Positions 1-9,746 of a DNA stretch of 64,000 nucleotides are shown one piece after another. Within the stretch, counting starts at the first letter, position 1; every line of letters starts with the position of its first letter. Source of the DNA: Limnanthes douglasii subsp. nivea (Eukaryota > Streptophyta > Magnoliopsida > Brassicales > Limnanthaceae); the NCBI GenBank assembly GCA_036936605.1, contig JAUPFV010000001.1:346281081-346345080 (forward strand). Reading direction: 5' to 3'. Made by a program: the position numbers and the translations under genes. The notes below the pieces were generated by a model that was given only the letters and a program-made list of their open reading frames with translations, had not been told where the DNA came from and made no database searches.

Positions 1-645
1 CCTTATAAGGAAATATTTGTGGGTTTGGCATCTTTTCAAAATGGATAACATTCTTTTTTTTTATCATATTTGATTTAATTTACATATTATATTCGTTTTT
101 AACATGTTTTAATGTGATTTTATATTGAGTAAAGAAGATGATTTTGAAACTTGGTGCTCTACATTTCGGTTGATGCGTTACCGATGATCAGATAGACTTT
201 TGATTTATTTTTTCTTTTAGGATTGTTATATCCCCAATTTATATATTTATCGTTTCTTCGACAACAAGTATTATTGGGTTATTCTACCCAACTATTTCTA
301 TTTCATGGAGTCTGGAAGCAATTATAATGACTTGTTATTTTAAGTCTCCTGCAGGTGGGTATGTTGAAAATATTGAAACTTCATTTACGATTTATTATCT
401 GGATGTTTCTTGTGTGAAGCTTTGGTCTAGTCCCCTCTACCATTTGTAATTTTATTTCTTATTAATATAATTATACTCGCATTGACTAGTTTTATAAAAA
501 AAAACACAAAAATATATCTAAGTATATTTTTTTATAAAGTTGTCTAAAAAATTATTGCTCATAGAGTCCGCTGAACTACAACTTGCAAAATATCGTTAAA
601 AGTTTTGATTTAACAAATTGGGCAGAGGTACGAGAGTTAAATACA
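1..645 (+). repeat. LINE-3'-end-derived dispersed repeat, end of a preceding duplication unit
   Basis: This stretch aligns almost collinearly with 60378-61035 and more loosely with 17040-17640. Shared landmarks are the block around 236-262, the GGTTATTCT-ACTATTTCTA stretch near 277-300, and the ACAACTTGCAAAATATCG segment near 578-597. In the later copies this sequence follows a decayed LINE RNase H C-terminus, so it is probably LINE 3' UTR. The match stops near 645, where the copy at 61036 is interrupted by a copia element. No coding capacity is seen. Confidence 0.65.
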
Positions 646-1016
646 AAAAAAATTTCATGTCACGTCTAATAGGTAAAATTTGTAGAGTAAAGATAATTTT
701 TAAGAAGAAAACTGATATGGTCAGTTTTATCAACATTTACAAAGGTAGTTTGGTAAGAAAATATGATAAATTACTCGTGGTATCTACCATAATATATGAT
801 TTTCTGTATTCCTTGTGATTAAACTTATCTAGGTTTTACTATAGGAAAATTTTAGATTTAAGTCTCGTGAAAGTATATAAATATAGATATTAGTTGGGCT
901 AATGATTATGTTGAAGATGAAACCATTGGCCCAATCGATAACTAAGCGAACTATATGTTCACCAACTATAAATTGGTCTAACCAAACCTTAATTCATGTT
1001 GTTTGTATATCGAATC
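646..1016. other. AT-rich stretch with no recognised feature
   Basis: I see no conserved ORF, RNA gene or repeat here. It is probably the flank of element A; the five bases before its LTR are GAATC. Confidence 0.5.
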
Positions 1017-1339
1017 TGATGAGTCAATAATTGTTTGGAAGAATATTTCGGATCTTGTGCTTGATATGACTAGAGAGAGAAAGTGTAGAGAGAGAGAATG
1101 GAATAGAATAATATTCAATGTCCCACCTACCAAGAAAGTGGGTCACCTTTTATAATAAAATAAGGTGGACCCGCTCAAATCCTTAGTGGGCTGTTTACAT
1201 ATTTAATGAGGCCCCTTAGTAAATACCATGTTTACAAATTGGTCCTCGAGAGATCTTAAATACATTAATAACTATACCAAGTATCTTTTATTCTCAATTA
1301 AGGCCTTATTATTTACATCGGTAAATTCTACCCTCATCA
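1017..1339 (-). repeat. 3' LTR of Tat element A
   Basis: Read on the minus strand, this 323-bp segment starts TGATGAGGG and ends GACTCATCA. The terminal 7 bases (TGATGAG/CTCATCA) form a perfect short inverted repeat, with TG...CA ends. A purine tract lies directly upstream (1340-1352). The U5 side carries a GAGAGAGAAAG tract that also occurs in the LTR of element C (about 39169). The matching 5' LTR is not in the window because element A is truncated near 6850. The position, just beyond the 5' end of the aORF, matches the layout of element D. Confidence 0.75.
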
Positions 1340-1352
1340 GTAGCCCCCCAGT
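1340..1352 (-). other. Polypurine tract of element A
   Basis: The minus strand reads ACTGGGGGGCTAC directly before the LTR start. Element D has AGGGGGACTAC in the same place. In LTR retrotransposons such a tract primes plus-strand DNA synthesis. Confidence 0.75.
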
Positions 1353-1869
1353 CTTCGGGAGTATTAGGAGCGGAGACTCACTACCGAGCCTACACCTGTC
1401 GTCCGCAGTCTCCTGTGCTCCAGGCCAACAGTTTACCTTTGACGAATTATCCTTTTTCCAAAAGCGTCGGTTGTTCCACAACGCTGTCTGTCCCAATCTG
1501 TCCTACTGGCGTTCAAAGACACTCCCGTCGCGCTTTTTAATTAACTTTACCCGAAAGCAATACTCAAGCTCTGTTGGATTTTTCTTGCCCGATGTTCATA
1601 GTTCTGAATAGGTCGGTTCCCGCGTTTTTTTGAGCTTCTACCCCTGGCTCCACTATGATCGACCGGCTCTTCGCGGTGGATACGGTTGAGAAAGCCCATC
1701 TTATCAGTCGGTTCGAAGGGGGTAGCCTAGGTAAGCCTTCGTCAGAAGGCAGTCAACACGTGTCACTTGTTTATGGGATGCGCCTTTGCCAGACTAGACT
1801 TTTAGGGAGACTCTTCGCCTTCCTGCTGTGCTTTTGTCGATTGGTATTCCCCGGTCATTCAAAGTTGCT

Positions 1870-1877
1870 TATAAATA
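1870..1877 (+). promoter_or_regulatory. TATA box for the aORF of element A
   Basis: TATAAATA lies about 145 bp before the aORF ATG at 2022. Element D has the same octamer about 136 bp before its own aORF ATG, on the opposite strand. The conserved octamer and spacing suggest a dedicated promoter for the extra ORF, independent of the LTR. Confidence 0.6.
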
Positions 1878-1909
1878 CTTCACAATTCTTGATTTCTCTC
1901 AGAGGCATT

Positions 1910-2020
1910 CTAGAGAGAGAAAGCGCTGTCAGATCGTTTCTAGAGAGGGAAAGTGTTGTCACACCTTTTCTTGAGAGGGAAAGTGCTGTCAGACCATTTC
2001 TAGAGAGGGAATGTTTGTTT
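1910..2020 (+). repeat. 30-bp tandem repeat in the aORF 5' leader
   Basis: Four repeats begin at 1910, 1940, 1970 and 2000. Each opens with a CTAGAGAGRGAAAG-type core followed by a TGTCAGA-like segment. The array lies between the TATA box and the aORF start, so it would form most of the 5' UTR. The core resembles the GAGAGAG tract in the LTRs. Confidence 0.75.
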
Positions 2021-2021
2021 T

Positions 2022-4450
2022 ATGAAACCCAGACACCCGAAGCAAACCTCGGCCAAGAAAAAGAAAAAGCCTGTGTGGAGTTTCGAAGAGTGGGCCAGCA
2101 TTGGAGACCGAGCCGAAGAATACCGACGTGCCGGCTTGATTTGGGGATCTAATTCCAAACCCTTTACACCCGTCCCGCATCCTCACGACCCCGTCGTAGC
2201 TACCCCGATCCCTGCTGAATCCTTCCTTTTGCCAGACCCTCCCGGCTCTCTGTCTCCCGGGATTAGCCTATCTCCGGAAACTGTTTTCCTTTCTTCCAGT
2301 AGCAGCTCCTCTCGTTCCCCTGCAGTTCGGTCGGAGAATCCGACCCCCTCGTCTGTCGATTCGTACGTTCCGTCGCCTCCGTTCCCGCCCTGACGCGTTC
2401 GCAAAACCAAGTTCTTGACCATGGGCGAAAGCAGTCCCCCTACATCTCCCGCAGGAGGTAACTATCTTGAAATGGTTCAGCTTACTCCCTCAATTAGAGG
2501 GTACCGGACCGCTACTAACATTGTCGTAACTTTTTTAGGTCTGCCTAAGCGTCGGTTGACGCCAGAGGAATTGGATGCGGCTCATCGGGCTCATTCAGGA
2601 AATACGGCTGAGCCCTCCACCTCTCGGGTACGATCATCGGATCCGAACGCTGCTACAGCCTGAAGCTCTGACCAAGCTCTGAACCCCGATTTGGGGGAAT
2701 CAGAGGTGGATGCTGCACCCGCGGAGGTCAGCATTGCCGCTGTTGGGAATGCTGCTAACCCTTCTGATGATCCTCTGCCCGAAGAAGTTGAGACCGCAAT
2801 CACTACCACCTATTTCGGCTGGCTTCCTTCGAAGGACGTTGTTTCTCTCTACGAAGGAAAGTACCTCTACTTCCCCGAGTCCGAGCACAAGGATCTGCTG
2901 ATCCGTTGGGGAATTCCTGAATGCGTCACGGTTCGGTTCCTGGTCCCTTGGGAAACTCATGTTCACGTCCGATCTCGGGAAATTGTGGTGTTTACCGAGT
3001 TATTCAATTGGGGTCTGCACTTCCCCTTACATCCTGAGATCACACTTTACTTCCGCACCCTCCAGATCTGCCCATCGCAGCTGACGCCAAATGCCTGGTA
3101 CACTTTAATGTCCTGCATAATGGCTTCCCGCCTTTCAGGCCGGGTTATGCCTATGGACGAATATATCGCTATGTCAAGTCTGTCCAAGGCTCCGAAGTCT
3201 CCGTTCTTCTACTCTTCCTTGGGAAACAAGTGGAAGATAGTTAATGACTTCTTGGAGGGAGATAAAGGTTGGAAGCATCGGTTCGTGTTTCTGAGCGGGT
3301 TCTGGGAGAACGGTCTTCCCTATACTCTGGGGAATAAAAGACAGCTACTTCGGACCTGGGTCCATGACGGTACCGACCTTCCGTGCAGTGTCGAATGAGT
3401 TTTTGCAAGGGCTAAAGAAGGACTTCTCGAAGGCTGCTGAAGACACTTTCCAAGTGTTGAAGGATTTTTCGAAGAAGTTGTGGGGTCGGGCAATGCATCG
3501 GACCTTCAAGGACACCAACTTGGTCAAGAGTAACCTCTGGCGTTGCTCGTCGGAAAGGCTGACCATTGAGCAACTGCGGGAGACCCCCAGTTTGGAGGAC
3601 GGGGGGAACACTGCAACTGGTGGTGAGGGAGCGGGTCGTATAGCGGCGAATGATGCTGAAGGTGGTGCGTCTAACCCTGCCCAGCCTCTGGTGCCTAAGA
3701 GGAAAATCCAAACCGACGCTGAAGGGGCCAAGAAGTAGAAGCAAAAACGGGCCAAAGAGAGTGAGGTTGTGGCTGGGGCGGACAATCCCACTGTACCGGA
3801 GCTGTTTGATCAGTTTGGTGGGGGTTAAAGGGAAATCGTCAATGGATCCGGTAGTTGTGGTTCCGGATAAGGTCGACCCTCCCAACGCATCAGATCCAGC
3901 CGCAGCATCCTCGAGCGGTCCTTGGTTCCCGGTGCTAACGATGCTCGGTTCACCGCACACTTTCCCGCTGAAAGGATCAGATGGATTGGCCTTGTCTTTG
4001 TACAACCTCCTTGTACCCGCGGCCCTGAAGGAGCGTAGGGCGGCCGAGCTGAGCCAGAAGCTAGCGGGCGCGGAGGCTGAAATCGCTCGTTTAAAGGATG
4101 CGGTGCAGAGTGCTAAAAACGCGCAGGAATTAGCAGAGGGGCAAGCTGCAGAGCCTATCCGTATCTCGGAGGAGACGAAGAAGGCCGGGGAAGATCGTGC
4201 TGCCGCTCTAGCTCAGGAGATCCAAAAGCTGAAGGCTTCGAACACCGCCTTTGCAGATAAGTGCAAAAAGTGGTCGGATAAAGAGGCGGCCGATGCTAAA
4301 GCCGCCTACGTGCTTTCGTTCCACAACCGTTTCCCGACCCTTCATCTTGGAGCGATGTGGCTAGATGTACCCGAGGCGGACCGACCTGAGGGAGTGAGTT
4401 GCGAGGATGAGTCGGACGAGACGGAGTCCGAGGAGGAGAATAGCGAGTGA
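2022..4450 (+). pseudogene. Antisense extra ORF (aORF) of Tat element A, broken
   Basis: This is the extra ORF of a Tat-type Ty3/gypsy element, transcribed against gag-pol; its function is not known. Frame 2022-3398 carries the RAEEYRRAGLIWG motif near the start. Then comes a domain like the plant putative gypsy-type transposon family (Transposase_28-like), including LFNWGLHFPL and QLTPNAWYTL. The frame is broken by TGA codons at 2391 and 2661. The second part, in other frames, includes SNLWR, a long Ala/Glu/Lys coiled coil (about 4020-4290) and an acidic Glu/Ser/Asp C-terminus ending at 4450. TAG at 3736 and a frameshift near 3830 break it. The element D aORF aligns along the whole length. 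The base composition is clearly richer in GC than most of the window. Confidence 0.75.
3370..3388 (+). other. Probable internally deleted aORF intron, 19 nt left
   Basis: At the point where the element D aORF has its 75-nt intron, A has a 19-nt segment that begins GT and ends CAG. Removing it joins the frame of 2022-3398 to the frame of 3364-3738 in the same phase as in D (one nucleotide before the intron). Nineteen nucleotides is too short for normal splicing, so I infer an intron that lost its middle, leaving a frameshift. Confidence 0.4.
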
Positions 4451-4789
4451 TTTGTCGGCTGTTTCGTTACTTTTTGCTTTTTTACTTTTTTTGTTTGTAA
4501 TATCTTTGGGGGCCGGGGGGTCCCCTAACATTTATTGCCTGTGAACATTTCGACCTCTGTGTTTGAGTAATCAACCGTTGTTTCTTACCATAATGTGCGG
4601 ATTCAGCCTCTTGTTAGTATTGATCTATCATTTTACCAAACACCATAATTTTACTTGGGTAGACTGAAATGTTTTTGTGAAAAACAAAAATAGGGTCTGA
4701 TCAGCGTTATTTGTAAAATTTCTGATGGGGTCTGGAAAAGAAAAACATGTAATATTGATGCTTATGCGAAGGGTCTGAAAATCAAATTT
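4451..4789. other. Spacer after the aORF of element A
   Basis: Non-coding and T-rich. It includes a G-rich run near 4508-4523 and a decayed copy of the tandem repeat that becomes regular at 4790. No gene is seen. Confidence 0.5.
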
Positions 4790-5067
4790 GTAGATCAGTT
4801 GTAAACACTGAAAACCCCATTAAGGTTCTGTAGATCGATGTATCATCAAAATTTTCCCAAAGGGTCGGGAAAACTAAACGTGTAGATCGGTTGTAAAAAC
4901 TGAAAAACCTATTAAGGTTCTGTAGATCAATGCATCATTGAAACTTTTCCCAAAGGGTCGGGAAAATTAAACATGTAGATCAGTTGTAAAAACTGAAAAA
5001 CCTATTAAGGTTCTGTAGATCAATGCATCATTGAAACTTTTCCCAAAGGGTCGGGAAAATTAAAATT
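4790..5067 (+). repeat. 92-93-bp tandem repeat, three copies, between pol and aORF of element A
   Basis: Units begin with GTAGATC at 4790, 4882 and 4975, and a fourth start is seen at 5068. Each contains GTAAAAACTGAAAA, TTAAGGTTCTGTAGATC and CCCAAAGGGTCGGGAAAA. The last two units are nearly identical. The array lies where the 3' ends of pol (minus) and aORF (plus) face each other, the same place as the 34-bp array of element D. Confidence 0.85.
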
Positions 5068-5193
5068 GTAGATCCATTAACATTAGCAGGAACAGACGCT
5101 GACCAGCTCGTCAGCTGACCAAGGTCGTAACACTTTAACATTTGGAAGGCAAAAGAAGAATTTGATTAATGTAATCAGGTGATCGGGTATTTA

Positions 5194-5242
5194 TGATGCC
5201 ACGTTAAAACCTTCTCGCGCCACCGAGGAAGGAAAGAGTGCA
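5194..5242 (-). other. Conserved post-pol motif of element A
   Basis: The minus strand contains a GCACTCTTTCCTTCC block and, a few bases on, GAGAAGGTTTTAACGTGG. The same two blocks follow the pol stop in elements B (24239-24282) and D (46376-46418). Conserved but non-coding; possibly a signal in the element RNA. Confidence 0.6.
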
Positions 5243-5331
5243 TCCCCGACCAATAAGTTTTTACAGACTACGTCGAACGAACTACAAACATTTTTCCACT
5301 ATTCTAAATACAATTTCAGGTGTTCAATATT

Positions 5332-6850
5332 TCACGGTAGCCTCAAACGGTGCCCGAGCCTGTTTTGTAGGCGGTATGTCCCGCTCTTGATTTTTTCCAC
5401 GATTTTGTAGGGCCCTCCCCAATTCGGGGCGAGTTTACCGAGGCTTTTGTCCTTGGTGTGAAGAAAGACGCGCCTCAATACCTTGTCACCGACCTTTAAT
5501 TCCCGACTGCGGACTTTAGAAGCGTATCGACTTCTCATCAGGGTCTGATAGTGTAAAGCATTCAATTAGGCGCGGTTGCGCTTCTCTTCTATAAGATCGA
5601 GCTCGAGGCGTCGGCTGTCGTCGTTCGCTTCCTCCGCATAATTTCCGATCCTGAAAGATGGAAAAATGGATTCCGCAGGGGTTACCGCGTTCATACCATA
5701 TACTAAAGCATAAGGTGATTCCTGAGTACCCGTCCGGGGGGTGGTTCGGTAAGCCCACAGTACCTCTTGTAGGTAGTTGGGCCATTTTCCGGCCTTTCCT
5801 TCAAGGTTTTTTCTGAGGTCGTCCAAAATGGTCCGGTTGGTTACTTCGACTTTCCCATTTGCTTGAGGATGGAAAGGAGCGGAGAAACATTGCCTGATCT
5901 TATGCGTAGTGCAGAAATTTTTCATTTCCCCGCTATCGAACTGCGGCCCATTATCCATAGTTAACCGCTGTGGTACCCCGAACCGGCAACATACATTAGA
6001 CCAGATAAATTTGATGATATCTTTGGTCTTGGTGGCGGATAAAGGTTCGGATTGGACCCACTTAGAAAAATAGTCCACTGCCACGACGATCGTCTATCTT
6101 CCTCCCGACGCCATTGGTAGCGGCCCGACAAGGTCGATTCCCCATCGGTCAAAGGGTAGTCCTTCAGAGATGGACTCTAGAGGAGCCGCGGGGACGTTTA
6201 TCGCGTCTCCGAATCGTTGACATGTATCGCACGTTTTGACTATTAATCGCGCATCTGCTGCTATCGTCGGCCAATAGAATCCTGCGAGAAGAATCCTTCT
6301 GATCAAGGCTTTGTAACCGCAATGTGCTGCACCCTCACCATCATACAGCTCAGATACAATTATTTGCGATTCATGGACCCCTAAGCATCGGATCAGGGGG
6401 CGGCTGAAGGATTTCTTGTATAGCACTTCACCTAAAAGGACGTAACCCCAAGCCTTGTTGCGTACTTTCCGAGCTGAGGCGTAATCACTAGGTAACCGAC
6501 CTTTAGCTAAGAAGGCGATAATGTCACGCCGCCAATCTGAGATGGTTACCGAAGAGATCTGACAGGCGATTTCGGGTCGGTTGTCTAACTCTTGACGTTT
6601 GATAATAGACGGGCTTTCTTGTTCGACCACCCAAGCATAGTTACTGGAGCAGGAGAGTTTCGCTAAAGAATCTGCGGCTATGTTTTCGCTTCTCGGGACA
6701 TGTTCGTAGGTGACCTTGTCAAACGAGGCGGCTAGAACCCTGAGCACTGCTAGGTATTGTACCAAATGTTCTTTCCGAGCTTCCGCACTCCCCGAAGCTT
6801 GAGTTATCAAAAGTTGGGAATCGCTTAGCTTCTATTTGTCGGTTTTCTCC
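5332..6850 (-). pseudogene. Truncated pol of element A: end of second RNase H plus integrase
   Basis: One minus-strand frame reads from about 6850 to 5332 with only two nonsense codons. They are TAG at 6096-6094, where element D has Gln in GGRQM, and TAA at 5568-5566. The product begins inside the extra (archaeal-type) RNase H (SDSQLLITQASGSAEARK). It continues into the integrase: HCGYKAL, CDTCQRF zinc finger, then the DD35E core with GIDLVGP, MDNGPQF and GKVEVTN, and a C-terminal LKVGDKVLRRVF-type module. Gag, protease, RT and the first RNase H are missing, so the element is cut near 6850. Integrase would insert the cDNA into the genome. This copy cannot be active. Confidence 0.85.
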
Positions 6851-7875
6851 AACGACTCCATCAAGGAGATTGTTCATAATCATTCGAGAACATTCTAGCG
6901 AGCAACTAACAAAGGTGTCAGAATACTACCGCTACCGGCTTCCAAAAATCAGACAGTGGCTTCAGGTCTTACATATATTCTCAGGTCTTCAAGATGTAAA
7001 GTGGTATATTATACTCTTCTTATTTTTATATTATATATAGATACACACATATACGTATGAGTAGGTATGATCTCATGACGATTAAGGGTTTCTAACCAGT
7101 GTGATTCATGTAGTAGAGTCAAGCCTTAGTTTTAAGGGTTCATCACCCATATAAAATTTTGAAAATAGATGTCATAATACAATCTATTTATGGAAACCTA
7201 AATGAGATTACTCACAAAATTAATGATTTTATTTTAAAACATGCATCAAGATGTGAGAATGTTTATTTTTACGACTAGTCAAAATATATAGACTAATCGC
7301 GAACAAAAAAGGAATTTTTGTTCTGAAAAATGTTATCCAAAGTCATATTATATTTTTGGTATTGTGTATTGGTGACAATCTAGAAATAAGGATGATATCT
7401 CTTATAAATGTACGTAAAGTAATTAGTTAGAAGACCATTCTTAACGGGAGATTAGATTTATTGGTTGACTTACAAGATATTTAAAAACGTTTAATATCTA
7501 AATTTAATGGCATATGGTTTTTGAAAAAACGGTATTTATCTTAAAAAAATAGAGATCTTATAAAAAGTGTAGCATATGTTTTATTTATATGGTTACTCGA
7601 TCTGATTATATAGGGTTATTCATATATAAATCTCAAGATCGACAAAGATTGTTCTACCCAATGAGCATGCATTTTTATTAACCTAAATAGTTGTGTTGTA
7701 TAATTTTTTTTAACCAAAATGTAGTAATATATTCTACGAAAAAATGAGTATAGTGTTCATCATATACAACACACAAAGTTTTATCCAAAATTAAGTTCAT
7801 CGCATAATTTAAAGTTATTTTTATGATATTTCATCAATTAGTATTGATCAGCGATAATAATAATTTAATAATTAA
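6851..7875. other. AT-rich unit 1 sequence with no recognised gene
   Basis: I see no conserved coding region, tRNA or tandem repeat. It lies between the truncated end of element A and the duplicated tRNA block. Confidence 0.5.
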
Positions 7876-8792
7876 GATAATCCAGACGAACCCAAATCAC
7901 GTCATCATTTGCAACATGGTAAATCTTTTAAATCTCTATATAGACGCACCAAATCCAAAAATAAATACGGGCTATAAATTATTAGTTCAAATACTACTAA
8001 AAGTCTTTTTGATGCAAACAAAGAGGAGAAACATGCTTATGTATAATTATATGTCCTTTTATTAGGTACATTTGAGATACTTTGATCTAAACCCTTTTAT
8101 TCTCTTTTATGAAATTTTATTGGACAAATTTTATTTAAAAATTGTTACAAAAACTGCCTTTTAAAGATATTAAGTCTTGCCATATTTTTATTCAAATAAC
8201 ATCTCAGCATCCTCCACATAGAGGTATCTCAACATTGGTAAAAACTCATTCACACATTAATGGCATATGATGTTTGAAATCATTAATTAATTGATTATCT
8301 CTTAGGAACCACATGAGGGTATCCATCCTTCCTACTTGTTTTATTTTTTTAATGACCTCACCATTATGAGACTGCATCAAGTTGGCATTGTAGATCTCCA
8401 TTCCTTCAGACTATTTTTATTGGAAGAACGCATTTGTTTTTCTTGGATTGGAGTATAAAAGATTTACGAGAAAGAGTTAACTCTGACTTTATGGATATGT
8501 GCAGGAATTTAGACATTGCAACTACTTGATTCAGCTATTAAAACGAACTGACATAATCAAACTATTTACATTCTGTTGCAAGAGGAATAGCCTCTTTAAG
8601 TACCGATTCCAGTTCGCTGTGCCAATTTCATTGCAAACAAATACTGTTTTAGACATGAAGAATCAATTGTTCAGGCTGTTCTAATTCACTAAAGCATCTA
8701 AAGGTGCTATGTTTGAGTTGTCTAAAAATGTTTTGAAAATAGTTTTTTCATCACAGTTCAAAAGCAGAACTCGATTAATGCAACCAAAGAAA

Positions 8793-8885
8793 CCGACCTT
8801 AGCTCAGTTGGTAGAGCGGAGGACTGTAGTAAGTTGATCTTAACAGAAAATCCTTAGGTCGCTGGTTCGAATCCGGCAGGTCGGA
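8793..8885 (+). tRNA. tRNA-Tyr (anticodon GTA) with 20-nt intron
   Basis: The acceptor arms CCGACCT and AGGTCGG pair, with discriminator A at 8885. The gene has a good A box (TAGCTCAGTTGG) and B box (GGTTCGAATCC). The anticodon stem is GAGGA/TCCTT, with GTA at 8826-8828. Removing 8830-8849, one base after the anticodon, gives a 73-nt tRNA. An intron at this place is standard for plant nuclear tRNA-Tyr. A CAA motif lies about 12 bp upstream, as in many plant tRNA genes. All arms are intact, so it looks functional. Confidence 0.96.
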
Positions 8886-8893
8886 ATAAATCC

Positions 8894-8902
8894 TTTTGTT
8901 TT
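8894..8902 (+). terminator. Pol III terminator of tRNA-Tyr copy 1
   Basis: Two TTTT runs separated by one G begin 9 nt after the tRNA 3' end. Oligo-T is the usual RNA polymerase III stop. The second tRNA-Tyr copy lacks this segment. Confidence 0.8.
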
Positions 8903-9486
8903 CTAGGTCAACTACTTACAATGAGTGCATACACATTGGGCAAAGTGGTCTTGGAATGTTTTGTCAAATGGGGCATGCTATCACAGTTAAAACAGGTACC
9001 CATAAATTATGTATAGCATCCATCTTAACCCTAACAAAAAAACATGAAGATCAGATGAGCGCTAGGTTTAAAACTTTTTGTCTTATTAATACAATTGTAC
9101 TCTCTAAGAGTTTTATAAAGACAAAATATTCTTATATATGATCAATGCTCTTTTTATTTTGTTGTGAGATGAAAGATGTGATGATCCAAATAGTTGTTAC
9201 TGTCACCAACTTTGCATTTTAAGCGTATTAAATCCGGCTACATTACTATTAAAGTAACCTCTCAACATCCAAAATCACACACTAACCATGTTTTTCTATC
9301 CATTCCCATGCATGTGTGGCTTGCCAGTGAGCATATTGCAAAGCTCAACTTTACCCCATCATGTTAGTTGAAACGCATACCGGTGAGCATTATGCAAAGC
9401 TCAACTTTTCTTCCATAGAAAATAAGGTTGGAATCGCATGTGTTAAGCATATAGTCCTTTCTTAGGGATTAGGCTACTACATATTG

Positions 9487-9745
9487 GTGAGTTCAGTTAT
9501 TAATAATGTTTCCCTAGGAAAAAGTAATACATGAATTCTAGAGAGAGAAAGTCAGAGCACATTTGGGTTAGATAAAAAAGTGTTCAACCCCTTTATTAGT
9601 TCAGTCTTTCCCTTTATATAGAGGCGATAAGACTCGGCTTCAAACTGAAAACGGTTACATAAAATGGGGTAGATTACCCTTAGTCCTCGATAGTATTTTA
9701 TAGTCATGATTGTTCTACTAAACTTATATTATTTACAGTTTAGTC
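9487..9745 (-). repeat. Tat-type LTR next to the 3' end of copia-1
   Basis: On the minus strand this resembles the LTR of element C along much of its length. It shares AAGGACTAAA, CAGTTTGA, CTATATAAAGG (a TATA box), GGTTGAACACTTTTT and TTTCTCTCTCTAGAA in the same order. It ends near ACTCACCA, comparable to ACTCATCA in C. It begins right after the copia-1 pol stop. It may be a solo Tat LTR inserted there; that copia-1 owns it is less likely. The ends are approximate. Confidence 0.55.
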
Positions 9746-9746
9746 C

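Larger units (their letters stand above)
7876..9312 (+). repeat. Segmental duplication copy 1: block around tRNA-Tyr
   Basis: Three sub-blocks recur in order in unit 2. 7876-8258 matches 39652-40014, 8264-9000 matches 50990-51570, and 9241-9312 matches 57556-57628. Identity around the tRNA gene is high, with only scattered single-base differences. Copy 1 has about 125 bp (8641-8765) and a stretch after the tRNA gene that copy 2 lacks. Copy 2 is split by element D and copia-2. Confidence 0.85.

Noticed and set aside
618..818. Short basic open frame near the window start
   Set aside because: The matching position in the paralogous copy at 60978 encodes something different, so there is no conserved frame.
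1655..2152. Open frame with LERES-type 10-residue repeats
   Set aside because: The repeats are the 30-bp leader array read in frame. The aORF is in another frame and is supported by homology.
2458..2538. Possible intron in the A aORF (GTAACT...TTTTTTAG, 81 nt)
   Set aside because: The segment is open in frame, and the D and B aORFs show no intron there. Evidence is too weak to call it.
3412..4005. Minus-strand open frame of 197 codons
   Set aside because: It lies opposite the A aORF in GC-rich DNA and has no family features.
8829..8846. tRNA intron resembling a spliceosomal GTAAGT...AG intron
   Set aside because: It sits at the standard tRNA-Tyr intron position one base after the anticodon and is far too short for spliceosomal removal.
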